A DNA stretch of 64,000 nt from Aporrectodea caliginosa (GCA_020284085.1 JACEVL010000282.1:1-64000); one strand, 5' to 3'; counted from the first letter of the stretch, positions 45,046 to 56,367 are shown. Notes: generated by a model from the sequence alone, not told the origin. Numbers and translations: made by a program.

Positions 45046-45150
45046 ATCCATCCATCCATCCATCCATCCATCCATCCATCCATCCATCCATCCATCCATC
45101 CATCCATCCATCCATCCATCCATCCATCCATCCATCCATCCATCCATCTC
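45046..45150 (+). repeat. (CATC)n microsatellite
   Basis: About 26 uninterrupted CATC units. The Pro/Ser/Ile/His ORFs over it are artefacts. Confidence 0.97.
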
Positions 45151-45179
45151 ACCGTCCTTTCGTCCCTGCCATCCGCAGT

Positions 45180-45345
45180 CTCCAATCCCTCGCCGATTCA
45201 GTTCGTTTGAATTTGAAATACAATGAATATGTTACAAACAATTATTGTGGTGCAGCGCTCGTGAATAAGTTGGTGCCCTCCTCTTATCTTTTAATTCAGT
45301 CGCCCTTTAGACATTTGGATTTCACGATTACCATTGTGACTGATT
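45180..45345 (+). mobile_element. retroposon 3' end (GCTGGTGCC tail family)
   Basis: GTGCAGCGCTCGTGAATAAG, TTGGTGCCCTCCTCTTATC and GGATTTCACGATTACCATTG match the ends at 57980 and 63885. Confidence 0.6.
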
Positions 45346-45788
45346 ATACTCAACTCTTATGAATATGCATAGGTATTTCTGTTATGGTCGTCTACCCATG
45401 CGATTCATCAGAATTCGTCCATCGATCCATCAATCGGATAGAGACCTATTTTTTGAACCCCTGTGTATAATCAACTGCAGAGAATACTTCGGTGTGGGTT
45501 GTGTCGCTTATCTGCTGGGTATGAGGGCTCGTCGGATCGTTTTCCGTTCGTTTTTACATTTCAACTGTTTTGTGTCTATCATGGCTAACGCGGTCCGCAT
45601 ACAGACTCCCAAGCGTGGGGACCTATAAACGGTGAAGGATTTCATCTGATAATAGCAAACTGAGAAGGATCTACTCTATGCATATCTGAATAGACGATAT
45701 GATGCGCAGGTTTTGCATAAAGACATATTCATTTGCGTGGCTGTCCTCTTATTTCTCACTTCTCTTTTACAACCATGGCCAATGGAAC

Positions 45789-46220
45789 CATAGAACGAGA
45801 ATTCGTGACTTGAGGGTTTAATATTCGTAAATATTCGTAAATATTGGGGCATTTTTAATTTTCGTAAATATTCGTAAATATTCGTTGATGACGTCACTGT
45901 TTCCGTTTGAGGACGAAGATTCACTATTTCACTCTCGAATGTGAATGCCGCATGATCAGGCCGCATCGCCTTTTGAGATTTTGAACAATAAACTAAGTGA
46001 AGTTACTGATATAAGATGAGTAACTGAGACATGTAACTGTTCTTGTTCTAATGCCTAGTTTTTGACACTGCATTTTGTACAATTAATCTCGGATTTGGAA
46101 GAGTTAAGAATTAAAAGAAATTTAAAAAATTTAATATTCGTTGGCCAGTTTAAATATTCGTCAATATTCGTAAATTTCTACAAATCTTAATATTCGTAAT
46201 ATTCGCTTACTCGTTCTATG
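45789..46220. mobile_element. hAT-type MITE, 432 bp
   Basis: An exact duplication, aatggaac, at 45781-45788 and 46221-46228 flanks CATAGAACGAGAA / CTCGTTCTATG. Both inner flanks are arrays of AATATTCGTAA. The centre is unique and contains TGACGTCA. Confidence 0.9.
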
Positions 46221-46270
46221 AATGGAACAACCCAAATTGCTTCCTGGCTACACTACTGAGCCTACGTGAC

Positions 46271-46620
46271 TACCTGTCTGTCTGTCTGCCTGTCTGTCTG
46301 TCTGTCTGTCTGTCTGTCTTTATGTATGTATGTATGTATATACGTAGGAGGTATGCATGCATGTATGGCATTGTGTGTGTATGTATGTATGTATGTATGT
46401 ATGTATGTATGTATGTATGTATGTATGTATGTATGTATGTATGTATGCATGTATGTATGTATGTATGTATGTATGTATGTATGCATGTATGTATGTATAT
46501 ATGTATATATGCATGTGTGCATGTGTGCATGTGTGCAGGTATGTATGTATGTATGTATGTATGTATGTATGTATGTATGTATGTATGTATGTATGTATGT
46601 ATGTATGTATGTATGTATGC
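46271..46620 (+). repeat. (GTCT)n then (GTAT)n microsatellite
   Basis: About 45 bp of TGTC, then 300 bp of ATGT/GTAT with GCAT interruptions. It starts about 40 bp after the hAT element at 45789. Confidence 0.97.
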
Positions 46621-46684
46621 CATTGTATGTATTTCTCTAGTTTTTTCAAGTTTTTAGTGAGACCCTCAGCTTGATTTTTGCTTC

Positions 46685-46755
46685 TGTCTGTCCGTCCGTC
46701 CGACTGTCCGACTGTCCGTCTGTCTGTCTCAGACTGTCTGTCTGTCTGTCCCAGC
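46685..46755 (+). repeat. (GTCC)n/(GTCT)n microsatellite
   Basis: Degenerate TGTCCGTC and TGTCTGTC words. Confidence 0.85.
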
Positions 46756-46759
46756 GTCT

Positions 46760-47212
46760 GTATAACTCTCAATCTCATTAAGTCTATGGCTGTAAGGACG
46801 AAGGCGTCTATATCTCTTCCCTCCGTTCAATCGCTTGATTAGGTCTAAATCAGACGAGTGGCTGGCGACCGCGGGCGATCAAAGTCCTTCAAATTGGAAC
46901 CAATTGCCGTCGGCTTCTTTCAGCCTTCTCCTTTGATGGTGCCGACCGGTCGTTGGGGCACGGGCGGCGAGGGCTTTGATCTCTAAAACTGCTTCGTGCA
47001 CGGTTCGTTTGTTCGACGATAACTGCATGCCTGAATGACTCTTTCGGAGGCAGGTTGCGAAATTGATTCAACTGCAGACCGATATGTCGTGCGTTTCATG
47101 TGGCGTAAGGATAACCAGTGATCAGCGTATCCTAAGCATACCTTGGGTTGACTATTGGGTCTTATGGGGATGTGTAAGAAAGGCAGAGGTCTATCTACCT
47201 CATGGCAAGACG
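46760..47212. other. moderately GC-rich unique segment
   Basis: 46850-46990 contains GCGACCGCGGGCGATC and CGGGCGGCGAGGGC. No coherent reading frame with splice signals was found. Confidence 0.3.
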
Positions 47213-47213
47213 A

Positions 47214-47575
47214 ATTCACTCCAGTTAACTAGAGAGTTATTAATAGACTCTATATGTTAAAATAGGGGAAATGCCTATCTATAGTTCAAGGACAAATGAC
47301 TAATCACTCAAATTAACTAGAGTCATTAAGCTATGTTGAAATAGGGAAAAGTCCTATCTGTAGATCAAGGACAAATGACTAATGCACTCCAGTTAACTAG
47401 CGTCGTTAATCTACGTTAACATAAGGAAAAAGTCTGTATTTAGTTCAAAGTTCAAGGACAATTTAGATAAATGACTAATTCACTCCAGCTAACCTAACTG
47501 ATGTTAAACCCAACTGATATTAAACCTAACTGATGTTAAACCTAACTGAAGTTAAACCTAGTTGATGTTACACTG
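47214..47575 (+). repeat. about 90-bp repeat (3 units) then 17-bp repeat (5 units)
   Basis: The long unit has TCACTCCAGTTAACTAG, AATAGGGGAAATGCCTATCT and AAGGACAAATGACTAAT. It is followed by AACCTAACTGATGTTAA repeated five times. The short unit begins where the last long unit stops, at CAGCTAACCTAACTG. Confidence 0.88.
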
Positions 47576-47899
47576 AAAGTCACTAAGAACAAGAAATAAT
47601 CCACAGTCGAACATTGCTCTGATGACTAAAAGAGTCACCACTGGCGAGCCCCCGCAGACACGCAGAGCCCAACCGACAGAATCCACACAAAACTGATAAT
47701 AAACACGACGTTCGGAGTTCTTGGACTACCCAGCGTCTAATAAGAGGTGTGACGACGGGTAGTCAGTTATTAGCACCAATGGTGTCTGCCTAAGTGCTAG
47801 CTAGCTCTAGTCTATAGGACTTCCAACCGTCCAGGATTCGCCAGGACATTCCAGGAATCGGCATTGTTAGTTCCTGGGTCCATTATGACTGTTGTTGGC

Positions 47900-48250
47900 G
47901 CTGCCTGCTGGGTCTCGCTCCTGCATACCTTATTGAGCTTTGTAGCCCCACCCTTAGTGTTCGAGGCTCGCGCTCCCTCCGTTCAGCTGAACAGGGTCTT
48001 CTCTCTGTCCCTTTTGCTCGTACCTCCACCAGGCAGAGCCGTGCTTTCTCTGTGATTGGCCCCTCGACCTGGAATGGCCTCCCTCTGACACTCCGCTCCC
48101 ATCCTAGAACTCCTTCTCAGTCATTCCTCTCTCAACTAAAAAATAATGATCCTATTTGGCCGCGCTTGGGTTGGGAGCGCCTCTGAGTAGTTCCCTTGAA
48201 GAGGCGCTATACAAATTCTAGTAATGAATGAATGAATGAATGAATGAATG
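47900..48250 (+). mobile_element. 5'-truncated CR1/L2-like LINE
   Basis: The plus strand encodes the end of a non-LTR ORF2 with RAFSVIGPSTWNGLPLTLRS and a basic SFLSQLK end. CCGCGCTTGGGTTGGGAGC, GAGGCGCTATACAAATTC and (GAAT)n follow. Small frameshifts interrupt it. The 9345 fragment is from the same family. Confidence 0.78.
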
Positions 48251-48492
48251 AATTAATGTTCCCAGGTGCGTTCCGTTTCCCGGACTGACCCCAAATTTTC
48301 TCGGAACTTGGTGTGAATATCCACTTCACGAAATGTTCTTGTTTTCGCACACTAAACTCGTACAGCCGGTCGTAAACTAAGTTTTACAGAGTGTCCATCG
48401 AATAGAGGTAGTTATGTTAGTAGGCCTAATGAGATCATTAGAGAATTATGGAATTGTACGGCAACAACACTGTTGCCGTGTGTAGCGTGAAC

Positions 48493-49032
48493 TAGAGAGT
48501 GACATGGGGAGGCAATCTCGTCCCCATCCCGCCCCGCAACAAGTAAGTCTTCCCCATCCCCGCCCCATCCCCGCAGGGTCTGTCCCCATCCCCGCCCCAT
48601 GCCCGCAGGTTTTCTCCCCATCCCCACCCCATCCCCGCAGGACAACATCACATTCCCCGCAAAAAGTTTACACAATTCAAATTTAAAAATAATTTTTTAG
48701 CTTACAAATCTATTTGTATTGCAGACTGCAATAGTCTGTTATTATCTTATCGACAGTTTGCATTAACCAAGTCCTGACTATTTCTGACTAGAAGGCTTCA
48801 GGAAATAAAAATCTCCTTATCAGTTCTCAAGTTCTTAACATCACTCGGGTTTATTGCCGGCTCATTCCCCATTACCGCGGTATTACCGCGAGAGTAAACC
48901 CCATTACCGCGGTATTACCGCAATTGTTGTTCCCATTACCGCGGTATTACCGCAGTTCTTGTCCCCATTACCGCGGGATTTACCGCGGTTACCGCGGTTT
49001 ACCCGCGTGGAAATTCCCCATGTCACTCTCTA
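48493..49032. mobile_element. hAT-type MITE, 540 bp, with minisatellites
   Basis: TIRs TAGAGAGTGACATGGGGA / TCCCCATGTCACTCTCTA are perfect. gcgtgaac is duplicated at 48485-48492 and 49033-49040. The left inside has four CCCCATCCCCGCAGG-like units. The right inside has CCCATTACCGCGGTATTACCG units, both C/G-rich. Confidence 0.94.
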
Positions 49033-49039
49033 GCGTGAA

Positions 49040-49680
49040 CATAATTAGCCTATAGCTATTAATGGATTGTTTAACTTTAACCCGCCATTAGCAGCTAGGC
49101 CTACTGGTAATGGCACATTGGGTCCAGGATTGAAAAATTAACGGTTGGCAGCCATAGCTAGCTTGTGCTAAATGGGTTAAATCATTTTTATAAAATTGCA
49201 GTTGAAACAATACGCACTGTACTAACATGCGCCAAGCAGCCTTTAGCTGGTGTTGTTCAAATATTTTTAAAGCTTCTTTTTCCTCACAAAAGCGAATTTG
49301 ACACATGTGGCGAAGGGAAACGGAAATTTCTTTAATAACAAAATATTAATTAGAAACGTTCGCTGTTTTAATCTGATTTTCGTGGTGACAAAAGGAAGCA
49401 GTCGATATTAATATTGAAATGAAATTAAAGATTTTACTAATTTTGTTCTTCAAATGACAGGAAGTGCATTATTATATGGACCGATAAAACAAGGAAATTA
49501 ACAGATCCATAAATTTCATCAACAGACAACAGGAATTAGAGGTCTTTTGTAAATATTATCCACAAAAATATTGATTATTCCTAGAGTTTAGTTGCTGTAG
49601 GATTGTCTTCCTGCCTTAACAAGAGCAACGTCATGTTGAAGATATGGTGAGAATAATAATATTTATGCCAATATTCCCAA
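49040..49680. other. AT-rich unique sequence, nothing recognised
   Basis: No exon or repeat structure was seen. Confidence 0.35.
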
Positions 49681-49682
49681 GT

Positions 49683-49699
49683 TATCATCATCATCATCA

Positions 49700-49732
<33 letters not shown>

Positions 49733-49757
49733 TCATCATCATCATCACCAGCAGCAG
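49683..49757 (+). repeat. (ATC)n/(GTC)n microsatellite
   Basis: ATC, then eight GTC, then ATC and AGC triplets. Confidence 0.93.
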
Positions 49758-50266
49758 CATTATTAGGCTATTGCTACTATTGTTATTACTATTACTATTA
49801 TTACAATCATAATTATTATGCATTTATTAAGCCCCATTTGTCTATATAAAAACATACTGGACATTTGTCTACTTAGAGCCTCTCAAATAATTTACATAAG
49901 ACTATATTTATATAGTCCATATAATAATTATACATATATAACTATAGTAATGTTCTAATATGTAAACCAGTTCTAATATGTAAACCAACTTTCTAAATAC
50001 CGATGCTGTATGAATATTTCATGCTCCTCGTGATGAGGCTAATGGCGAATACAGGCCTGTGCAGTCACGCGGTATAACCTGGAAGGCGACATTGAGTTCA
50101 TGAAGGAAGAGAGTAGTATAATCTTTCCATCTCAACGGAATACTCTGGATATCGACCGACACTCCCTTCGTCCTTCCTTCTATCCCTCCAATTATCTCTT
50201 CGTCCTTCCCTCTATCCTTTCCTTCTCTCTACACTCCTCCACCCGTCTTAGCTTTTGAGTCCCTTA

Positions 50267-50870
50267 TTATACCAGTAAACATCGATCGACGTGGACCGAG
50301 CGTTTTACCACCGAACCGCTTCCTCGTCGGAATACAAAACAACCCGCGGGCGTTAACGGAAGACGTTGTCCGACACGGACAGGAGGACGGAAGGCAGACG
50401 AACGGACGGGGACGGACAGCAGGAGGCGGACGGGCGGAGATCGTTCCGGCAGAGAAACCGCTAACAAGCCGATGATAGACGCGCGTATACGACGCCGCGT
50501 GTGTGTGCGTCGGTCGGTCGGTCGTACGCGTCCGCCGGAATGAAATAGTTCCTTATTGGCCGCCAACTGATCCCATCTGGCGCGAACAAGACCCCGACAA
50601 ATTGGGCGGGAAATTGCGCGACTTGTGTAAAACCAGAGATCGATATCGCTTGGCCCGCGATGCCCCTCCATCCCTCCTGCCGCCGCGGCTCTCCCTCCCT
50701 CCGTCCTCGCTCCCCCTTTCCCCTCCGTCCAGTCGACCTCCTTCCCGCCCCAACGTTTCGCGGCGAGTGTGGCGGTAAACGCCGCGCCGTCTATAATGGC
50801 GGGCAGATTGTGCGGGAAACAACCGCCAATTAGGCGCTCAATTGCTGCTGTCCGCGTGTCCGTTTATCTG
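50267..50870. promoter_or_regulatory. CpG-rich island, possible promoter
   Basis: This 600-bp block is far richer in G+C and CpG than its AT-rich flanks. It has an inverted CCAAT box (ATTGG, 50555-50559) and two GCGGGAAA sites of the E2F type (50606-50613 and 50812-50819). GCGC and CCGCC words are also present. ORFs on both strands are long only because stops are rare in GC-rich DNA. No exon could be assigned. Confidence 0.4.
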
Positions 50871-51149
50871 TCTGTCTCTGTCTCTGTCTCTGTCTGACTG
50901 GCTGGATGTCTGCCTCACCTTCAGCCTCTCTCCTTATATATACACCTTTACTGTGATTTCCTCGTTTCCTTCCGACTATCCACCGTTTCAGCTTTCTCAC
51001 GAACTATTCAGCACGACACAACGCCTTACATACACACTCAAAGGATACACACACACACGCAATCATACATGCATACAAACAAACAAACTTAAAGGCATGC
51101 ATACATGTACATACCTAGGTACTTAAGTAGCACATAAATAGATACATGC

Positions 51150-52320
51150 ATACTGTGTGAGGCAATTTTGTCGGTCACACCACGCCTACGTTCTTTCCCA
51201 TCACTTTCTAGTATCAACCTCGCTGAGTCGCTGTTGTGCCAGTATCAGATACATTCAAAACACTTGGGGTAACCCTGGACAGTATAAGCTCACATTCCGA
51301 GTGAATTTCCGACCGCATATAAAAAACCTTTGTAAATCTTGTTTCTATCACATCAGGGAATTATTATACGTCACATCAGGTCGGCTCTAACTCAGAGCTG
51401 ACGACAGAAATTCCGGGCCCCTAGGCAGAGCAGTCACGGGCCCCTAATTATCCTTAGACTTTATAAATAAAAAAAAACTGAAATAATAATAGTGCAGGTA
51501 CAACCCTACAAAATTATATTTATATATGCAATTATTGTAGTTAAGTGTCCGTTATATTATATTATAAAAGGCATAAATCATAAACTTTGAATAACTGATT
51601 ATAATATTTTTCATAAGTTGATTGCGGGCCCAGCCCGGGCCCATAAAAGTCGCCGAACCCCTGGGCTTTTGCCCCCTCCTGGCCCTCCCTCGGCGGGCCT
51701 GCTCTGACTAAGAATATGTCGCAGACCATATCCTGTTCTCTTGTCGCCTATCCCCTTGATTATGCTAATTCGGTTTTTGTGGGTCTCTCAGACCTTGAGC
51801 TCAACTGGCTGCAACGCATCCAAAACTCCTCAGCTCGCGTAGTGATGCGTGTCCTATATACCACGAACGAGTTCCTCAGTCCTATACTACATCAGCTGCA
51901 TTGGCTTCCTGTTGAGTTCAGAATAAAATTTAAATTGGCCTGCTTGACCTACAAAATTATCTCTCAGCACCAGCACACCTCCCTACCTTCAGTCACTATA
52001 CTAACTCTTTGCATTCCTCCTTGTTGCCTACGACCATCAAGTACCAGTCTTTTAGCTGAGCCCCGATGCAGAACAGTTATGGGCTCGCGTGCATTCCATG
52101 GCTGTGTATGTCTCTGCCCCCAGAAAATGGAATCGACTTCCGCTATCTCTTAGCTCAAATTCACTCCCTTCCTTCAAAAAGCGGCTTAAAACTTACTATT
52201 TCTCCTTGGATTTCAAGCACATGGATTTCTCACTGCATCTTCCACTTGCGGCTGACTATTCGCGCCTCAGATTCCCATTTCGGTGCGACAATGCGCACGT
52301 TACAAATTTAATTAATAAAA
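51150..52320 (+). mobile_element. CR1/L2-like LINE fragment, split by an insertion
   Basis: Before the insertion, HIKNLCKSCFYHIREL matches the H-x-(N/S)-x-(C)-x-(S/C)-x-(F/Y) segment near the reverse-transcriptase end. After it come PLDYANSVFVGL, LNWLQRIQNSSARVV, LHWLPVEFRIKFKLACLTYK and, in another frame, WNRLPLSL with SFKKRLKTYYF. This is the canonical CR1/L2 C-terminal order. Frameshifts make it a dead copy. It ends in AATAAAAATA and a (CATA)n array. Confidence 0.88.
51393..51706. mobile_element. DNA-transposon insertion of 314 bp within the LINE
   Basis: CAGAGC / GCTCTG ends are flanked by a 3-bp duplication, act (51390-51392 and 51707-51709). Removing the insert and one act rejoins the LINE frame. 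The interior has GGGCCCCTA and GGGCCCATAAAAG blocks. The superfamily is not certain. Confidence 0.8.
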
Positions 52321-52342
52321 ATAAAAATAATACATACATACA

Positions 52343-52373
<31 letters not shown>

Positions 52374-52433
52374 CATACATACATACATACATACATACAT
52401 ACATACATACATACATACATACATACATACATA
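52320..52433 (+). repeat. (CATA)n microsatellite
   Basis: About 27 ATAC units, grown from the LINE tail. Confidence 0.96.
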
Positions 52434-53600
52434 CAGGGCCGTATTTACTTTGGTGGAGGCCCCAGTGCACCGCTTTGGTGGAGGCCCCTTAGCACGCCGT
52501 ATACGCCAGGCGCGAATGATGCCTGAAAGTCTGTAGTTATAGGCTCACGAGTCGAAACACGACGCGTCAACGCCAGTATTTCCCAAAACAAAGCTGTAAT
52601 TGAAGCTTGGGTAATCTATCGTGTTAGCGTTCTAAATTATTCGCCCATTGTAGCATTATTATTTTTCATCAATCCAATTTCTACTTTGGCAAGTATCCTT
52701 TTACTCAATCCAGCTTCTGTTTGAGCAAGAATCAGTTTTCATCAATCCAACTTCTATTTAAACAAAAATTATTCATCAATCCGACTTACATTTAGCAAGA
52801 ATTCCTCTCGTCAACCCAACTTGTATTCCATCAACGCTAAAACGGTGACCCATACAGTGGCGAATAAGTTGCATGGGACAATGGGATCCTAAGAAAGTTT
52901 AGAACGCTAAAACGATAGATTATCGAAGCTAGAACTACTAACTAGTAGCTACGCTACTTTATCTTAATCTGCTCTTTCATGTAAAATTTCAAGATGTTTC
53001 TCAAGAGAATTTCATGTATCGGCTGATAATCCAGAAGCAAGTTCAGGGGTCATTTCCTAATGTGGGATAGCACTTCGCATGTATCCGGTATTGATGGTCT
53101 CTAGCTGTAGCGCAGAACGTTCCTTCTCAAAAATAAAACTGATGGAAAACAGACCTCGCACATAGATGGGCAACGAGCGGTTGTCCCGCAGGGTGAGAAT
53201 TACCGGAGGGTGGGGGGGGGTTCAACCCCCTAGTCTTTCTTAGGATCCAATTGTCCCATGCACTTGGCTCTAATGAGCATAGAAGCTGACATTCTGTGTG
53301 AGAACAACTTTGAGGACCTGGAGTGGTGACCGAATTTGCGCAGAAGAAAACACGCAAAGTTCCACTAATTTGACATGACTTCACGCCCGAGACAAACTAA
53401 CTTCGGACCTTTTAAGTTTTAATTGTTTAGTTTTTGGTATTTCTGGTAAACTGTGTCTGTGCGCACAGCTGAAATATATCACAATCAATTATGAAACACA
53501 AGTAAAATAATTCTTGCATTTGTGGTGGAGCCCCCTATGTGGTGGAGGCCTCTGTGCACTGGCACATAGCCTATAGTGCACATGCCTAAATCTGGGTCTG
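52434..53600. mobile_element. hAT-like element with nested MITE
   Basis: CAGGGCCGTATTTAC and AAATCTGGGTCTG form imperfect ends. GGTGGAGGCCCC is repeated inside both. CATA repeats on both sides mask the duplication. A TIR element lies inside (about 52604-52930). Confidence 0.6.
52604..52930. mobile_element. nested TIR MITE with catcaatcc minisatellite
   Basis: TAATCTATCGTGTTAGCGTT and AACGCTAAAACGATAGATTA are inverted repeats, one base apart. The interior is a degenerate repeat of TTTTCATCAATCCAACTTC-like words, also found at 62810-63135. Confidence 0.75.
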
Positions 53601-53710
53601 CATACATGCATACATACTTTACATACATACATACGCACATAGGATTTTGTTCGACAAAGTGAGCATGAGTTCTGACAACGATTGCTGTTGAAGCGAAGAA
53701 GGGGGGGGGG

Positions 53711-53940
53711 TCCGGTGGCGCGTTGGATAACATCTGGCGAAGAGTGCGAGAGGTACCGAGTTCGAGCCCCGTAGGGCGGATTTGCTTTGTAGGCTGCTAT
53801 TAGCGCCGTGTATTACAGGCTGTCTGTTCTGTTAGTAGTTAACTAGTTAAGATTGTTTCAATTGCATAACATGTAAATGTACAGCGCAGTGCGTTTGTCA
53901 GGCGCTTGATTAAAGAAAAGATTATTATTATTATTATGTA
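53711..53940 (+). mobile_element. tRNA-derived SINE (family E), copy 1
   Basis: GGTGGCGCGTTGGATAACAT and CCGAGTTCGAGCCCCGTAGG give pol III A and B boxes. TTTGTAGGCTGCTATTAGCG and a GCGCTTGATTAAAGAAAAG end precede (ATT)n. The partner is at 58655. Confidence 0.8.
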
Positions 53941-54119
53941 AGCCTTGCTATAACAACGGTCTTGTAGAAGTCGATAGATTGAATTAGATTGAATTGGATT
54001 GGTTTAGATTAGATTAGATTAGATTAGATTAATACATACACTGTATGATACACACATATGTGCTAGTGGTGTCAGAGTGCCTGTCAGTCATTCGGTCAGC
54101 CTGTAAGTAAGTCAGACTG

Positions 54120-54150
54120 TCAGTCAGTCAGTCAGTCAGTCAGTCAGTTA
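54120..54150 (+). repeat. (GTCA)n microsatellite
   Basis: Eight CAGT units followed by degenerate GTAA/AAGT repeats to about 54250. Confidence 0.85.
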
Positions 54151-54273
54151 ATCAGTCAGTCAATGAAAAAACACGCAGGTGAGTAAGTAAGTGGCTACGT
54201 GAGCAATTGAGTAAGTAAGTAAGCAAACAAGTAAGTAAGTAAATAAGTCAGCTTGTCTCTGCAAATAATATAT

Positions 54274-54422
54274 GTCCGTCCGTCCGTCCGTCCGTCCGAC
54301 CGTCCGACCGTCCGTCCGTCCTTCCGTCCGTCCTTCCGTCCGTCCGTCCTTCCGTCCGTCCGTCCGTCCGACCGTCCGTCCTTCCGTCCGTCCGTCCGTC
54401 CTTCCGTCCGTCCGTCCGTCCT
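54274..54422 (+). repeat. (CCGT)n microsatellite
   Basis: CCGT with regular CCTT and CCGA variants. ORFs with RPSVRPS or DGRTDGRT are by-products. Confidence 0.96.
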
Positions 54423-54587
54423 TCAGTATTCCTTATCAAAGTCTACTGCTTGTGTAAATAGTAGAAACATCATCATCACCAGCATCTGTAGCATCTGACT
54501 AGCATCTCTCGTGTCGACTCTGGGTGGCGACCGCAGCATCAGCATCAGCATCAGCATCAGGGCGGTTCCACAGCGCACGCAAGCACC

Positions 54588-54594
54588 TATAAAT
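54588..54594 (+). promoter_or_regulatory. candidate TATA box
   Basis: TATAAAT preceded by a GC-rich segment. A start near 54617 would produce a leader that reaches the donor CTCAG|GTATAT at 54801. The link to the signal-peptide exon at 58396 is inference. Confidence 0.35.
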
Positions 54595-54616
54595 CGAAGC
54601 GAAACTCAACGGAAGG

Positions 54617-54800
54617 CAATTGGCTTCGCCCTACTTCCGTCTGTTGAGAGAGACACAGAGATAGGCAGATAGAGGGCAGAACGGGTTTGCAACTGATTCA
54701 GTATCTCGACGAAGCTGCTGAGGAAAGATTTCGCTACGCCAAGTCAGACGGACGGGAAGAGGAACTGGAAAATCGTTCCGCAATCGACTGCCCCACTCAG
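54617..54800 (+). other. possible 5' UTR exon
   Basis: This lies between the TATA-based start estimate and the splice donor CCACTCAG|GTATATACC. The segment is less AT-rich than its surroundings and has no long ORF. It is proposed as the leader of the secreted-protein gene and is unproven. Confidence 0.25.
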
Positions 54801-55203
54801 GTATATACCAACCATGACCCCTCTTCATTACTTGATTACTACTCATTTATGTTACATAATCAGTAGTTAAGTAGTATACGACTGGCGAGAAATTTTATCG
54901 ACCAACAATTAACTCATTTCGCTACCCTTAGCGTTATCTCTTATTAAATATATCTTAAGTGTTCGAATTCAACGTAAATTTTAAGCATGAATATCTTCAT
55001 AATGACCATTATTTTTTACATTTCATTTATTGTTAAAAGAACAAACATTACTTAATGCGGAGTACAATAATTAAAATAATTATTCGGCGAGAAAATATAA
55101 CAATGCGACATTGAAGTTTTAGTGCGCCAGTTTCGTTTGTAGTGATGGTCATACGGAAGCGCATGAATTATTATTATTTTTGTTGTTGAAATTTTTGCCC
55201 GAG

Positions 55204-55204
<1 letters not shown>

Positions 55205-55257
<53 letters not shown>
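55205..55257 (+). repeat. (ATT)n microsatellite
   Basis: About 17 ATT units followed by AGGCCT. Confidence 0.96.
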
Positions 55258-55285
55258 GGCCTATTATTATCATTATCATCATTAT

Positions 55286-55651
55286 GGGGTCATCCATTAA
55301 TTATGTCAACAAATTTTAGGCCTTTTTTGACCCCTCCCCTTGTCAACAACTGTCAAACATTGACGGACCCCCCTAAAAATTATGTCAACAATCCAAGAAC
55401 CCCCCCTACCGGCACCGTAGCCAGGCTGACTTTTTCTCAATGACTTTTTAGACTCCGATGACCGTTTTTAGCCATTTTTTTCCCCTGATGACCTTTTTTT
55501 TTTTTTTTAGTCATTTACCATATTTTGTCCATTTATTTTAAAAAAATTTGTTGACGTCAACTTGGACCAAACCCCCTCCCCCCTGTCAACAACTGTCAAA
55601 CTTTTCCAAACCCCCTCCCCCTATTTGTTGACATAATTAATGGATGACCCC
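55286..55651. mobile_element. TIR MITE, 366 bp
   Basis: GGGGTCATCCATTAATTATG at the left and CATAATTAATGGATGACCCC at the right are exact inverted repeats. CCCCTCCCC and TGTCAACAACTGTCAAAC repeat inside on both sides. It is inserted in ATT/CAT microsatellite, so the duplication cannot be read. Confidence 0.88.
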
Positions 55652-55689
55652 TATCATTATCATCATTATCATCATCATTATTTTTCATT

Positions 55690-55704
55690 ATTTTTATTAT
55701 TATA

Positions 55705-55765
<61 letters not shown>
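55690..55765 (+). repeat. (ATT)n microsatellite
   Basis: About 22 ATT units, ending in AGGCCT as the 55205 tract does. Confidence 0.96.
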
Positions 55766-56305
55766 GGCCTATTATTATTATTAAAACATAGTCAGAAGTT
55801 GTTAGGATAGGCTAATTTTTATCATCGCTATTAAGCTATTATTAGGAATATTTTAAAACCTAACGTAGTCGTAGTCTCGAGATTACTACAGCGTTCAAAG
55901 AAAACATAGGCGCTCAGTCAAAACAAAATCAATAGGCAGATAGCCAGATAATCTCCGAATCGGTCAAGATCCAAGGTCAAGCGGGCAAGCACACAGATGG
56001 AACAGTGCAGAAAAGGCCCACGGTCATCGTCGAGGTCCACATTTAAGATGGTTGATAGCCCTTCTCTTAGCATTATTATTATTATTATTATTATATATAT
56101 TGAAATTTAAGATTCAAAGGTGTTTATACTGAGAATAAAACAATTATTTGTGTAGTGTCATTCAGCGGAGTTCAGAGATCGGTGGCAGTGTCCCGGAGAG
56201 GCAGATGGCGTTCCCCCGTTGAAGAGCCACTGAGATCCGCTGGAATAGGTATGATGACTCCATTGGATCATGGGTTGCGTCACTTGTCCGTCTTCCCAAC
56301 TCAGA

Positions 56306-56306
<1 letters not shown>

Positions 56307-56367
<61 letters not shown>

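Noticed and set aside
46262..46778. Five overlapping ORFs of Met-Tyr-Val-Cys or His-Thr-Tyr-Ile repeats
   Set aside because: All are frames of a (GTAT)n microsatellite.
47864..48055. Short ORF with LLVPPPGRAVLSL as a possible gene
   Set aside because: It is an off-frame reading of a truncated LINE. The neighbouring frame has the standard WNGLPL motif.
50267..50822. ORFs of 134, 91 and 89 residues in the GC-rich block
   Set aside because: They overlap on both strands, are compositionally biased (Arg/Pro/Ser) and lack any family motif. Open frames are expected where stops are rare.
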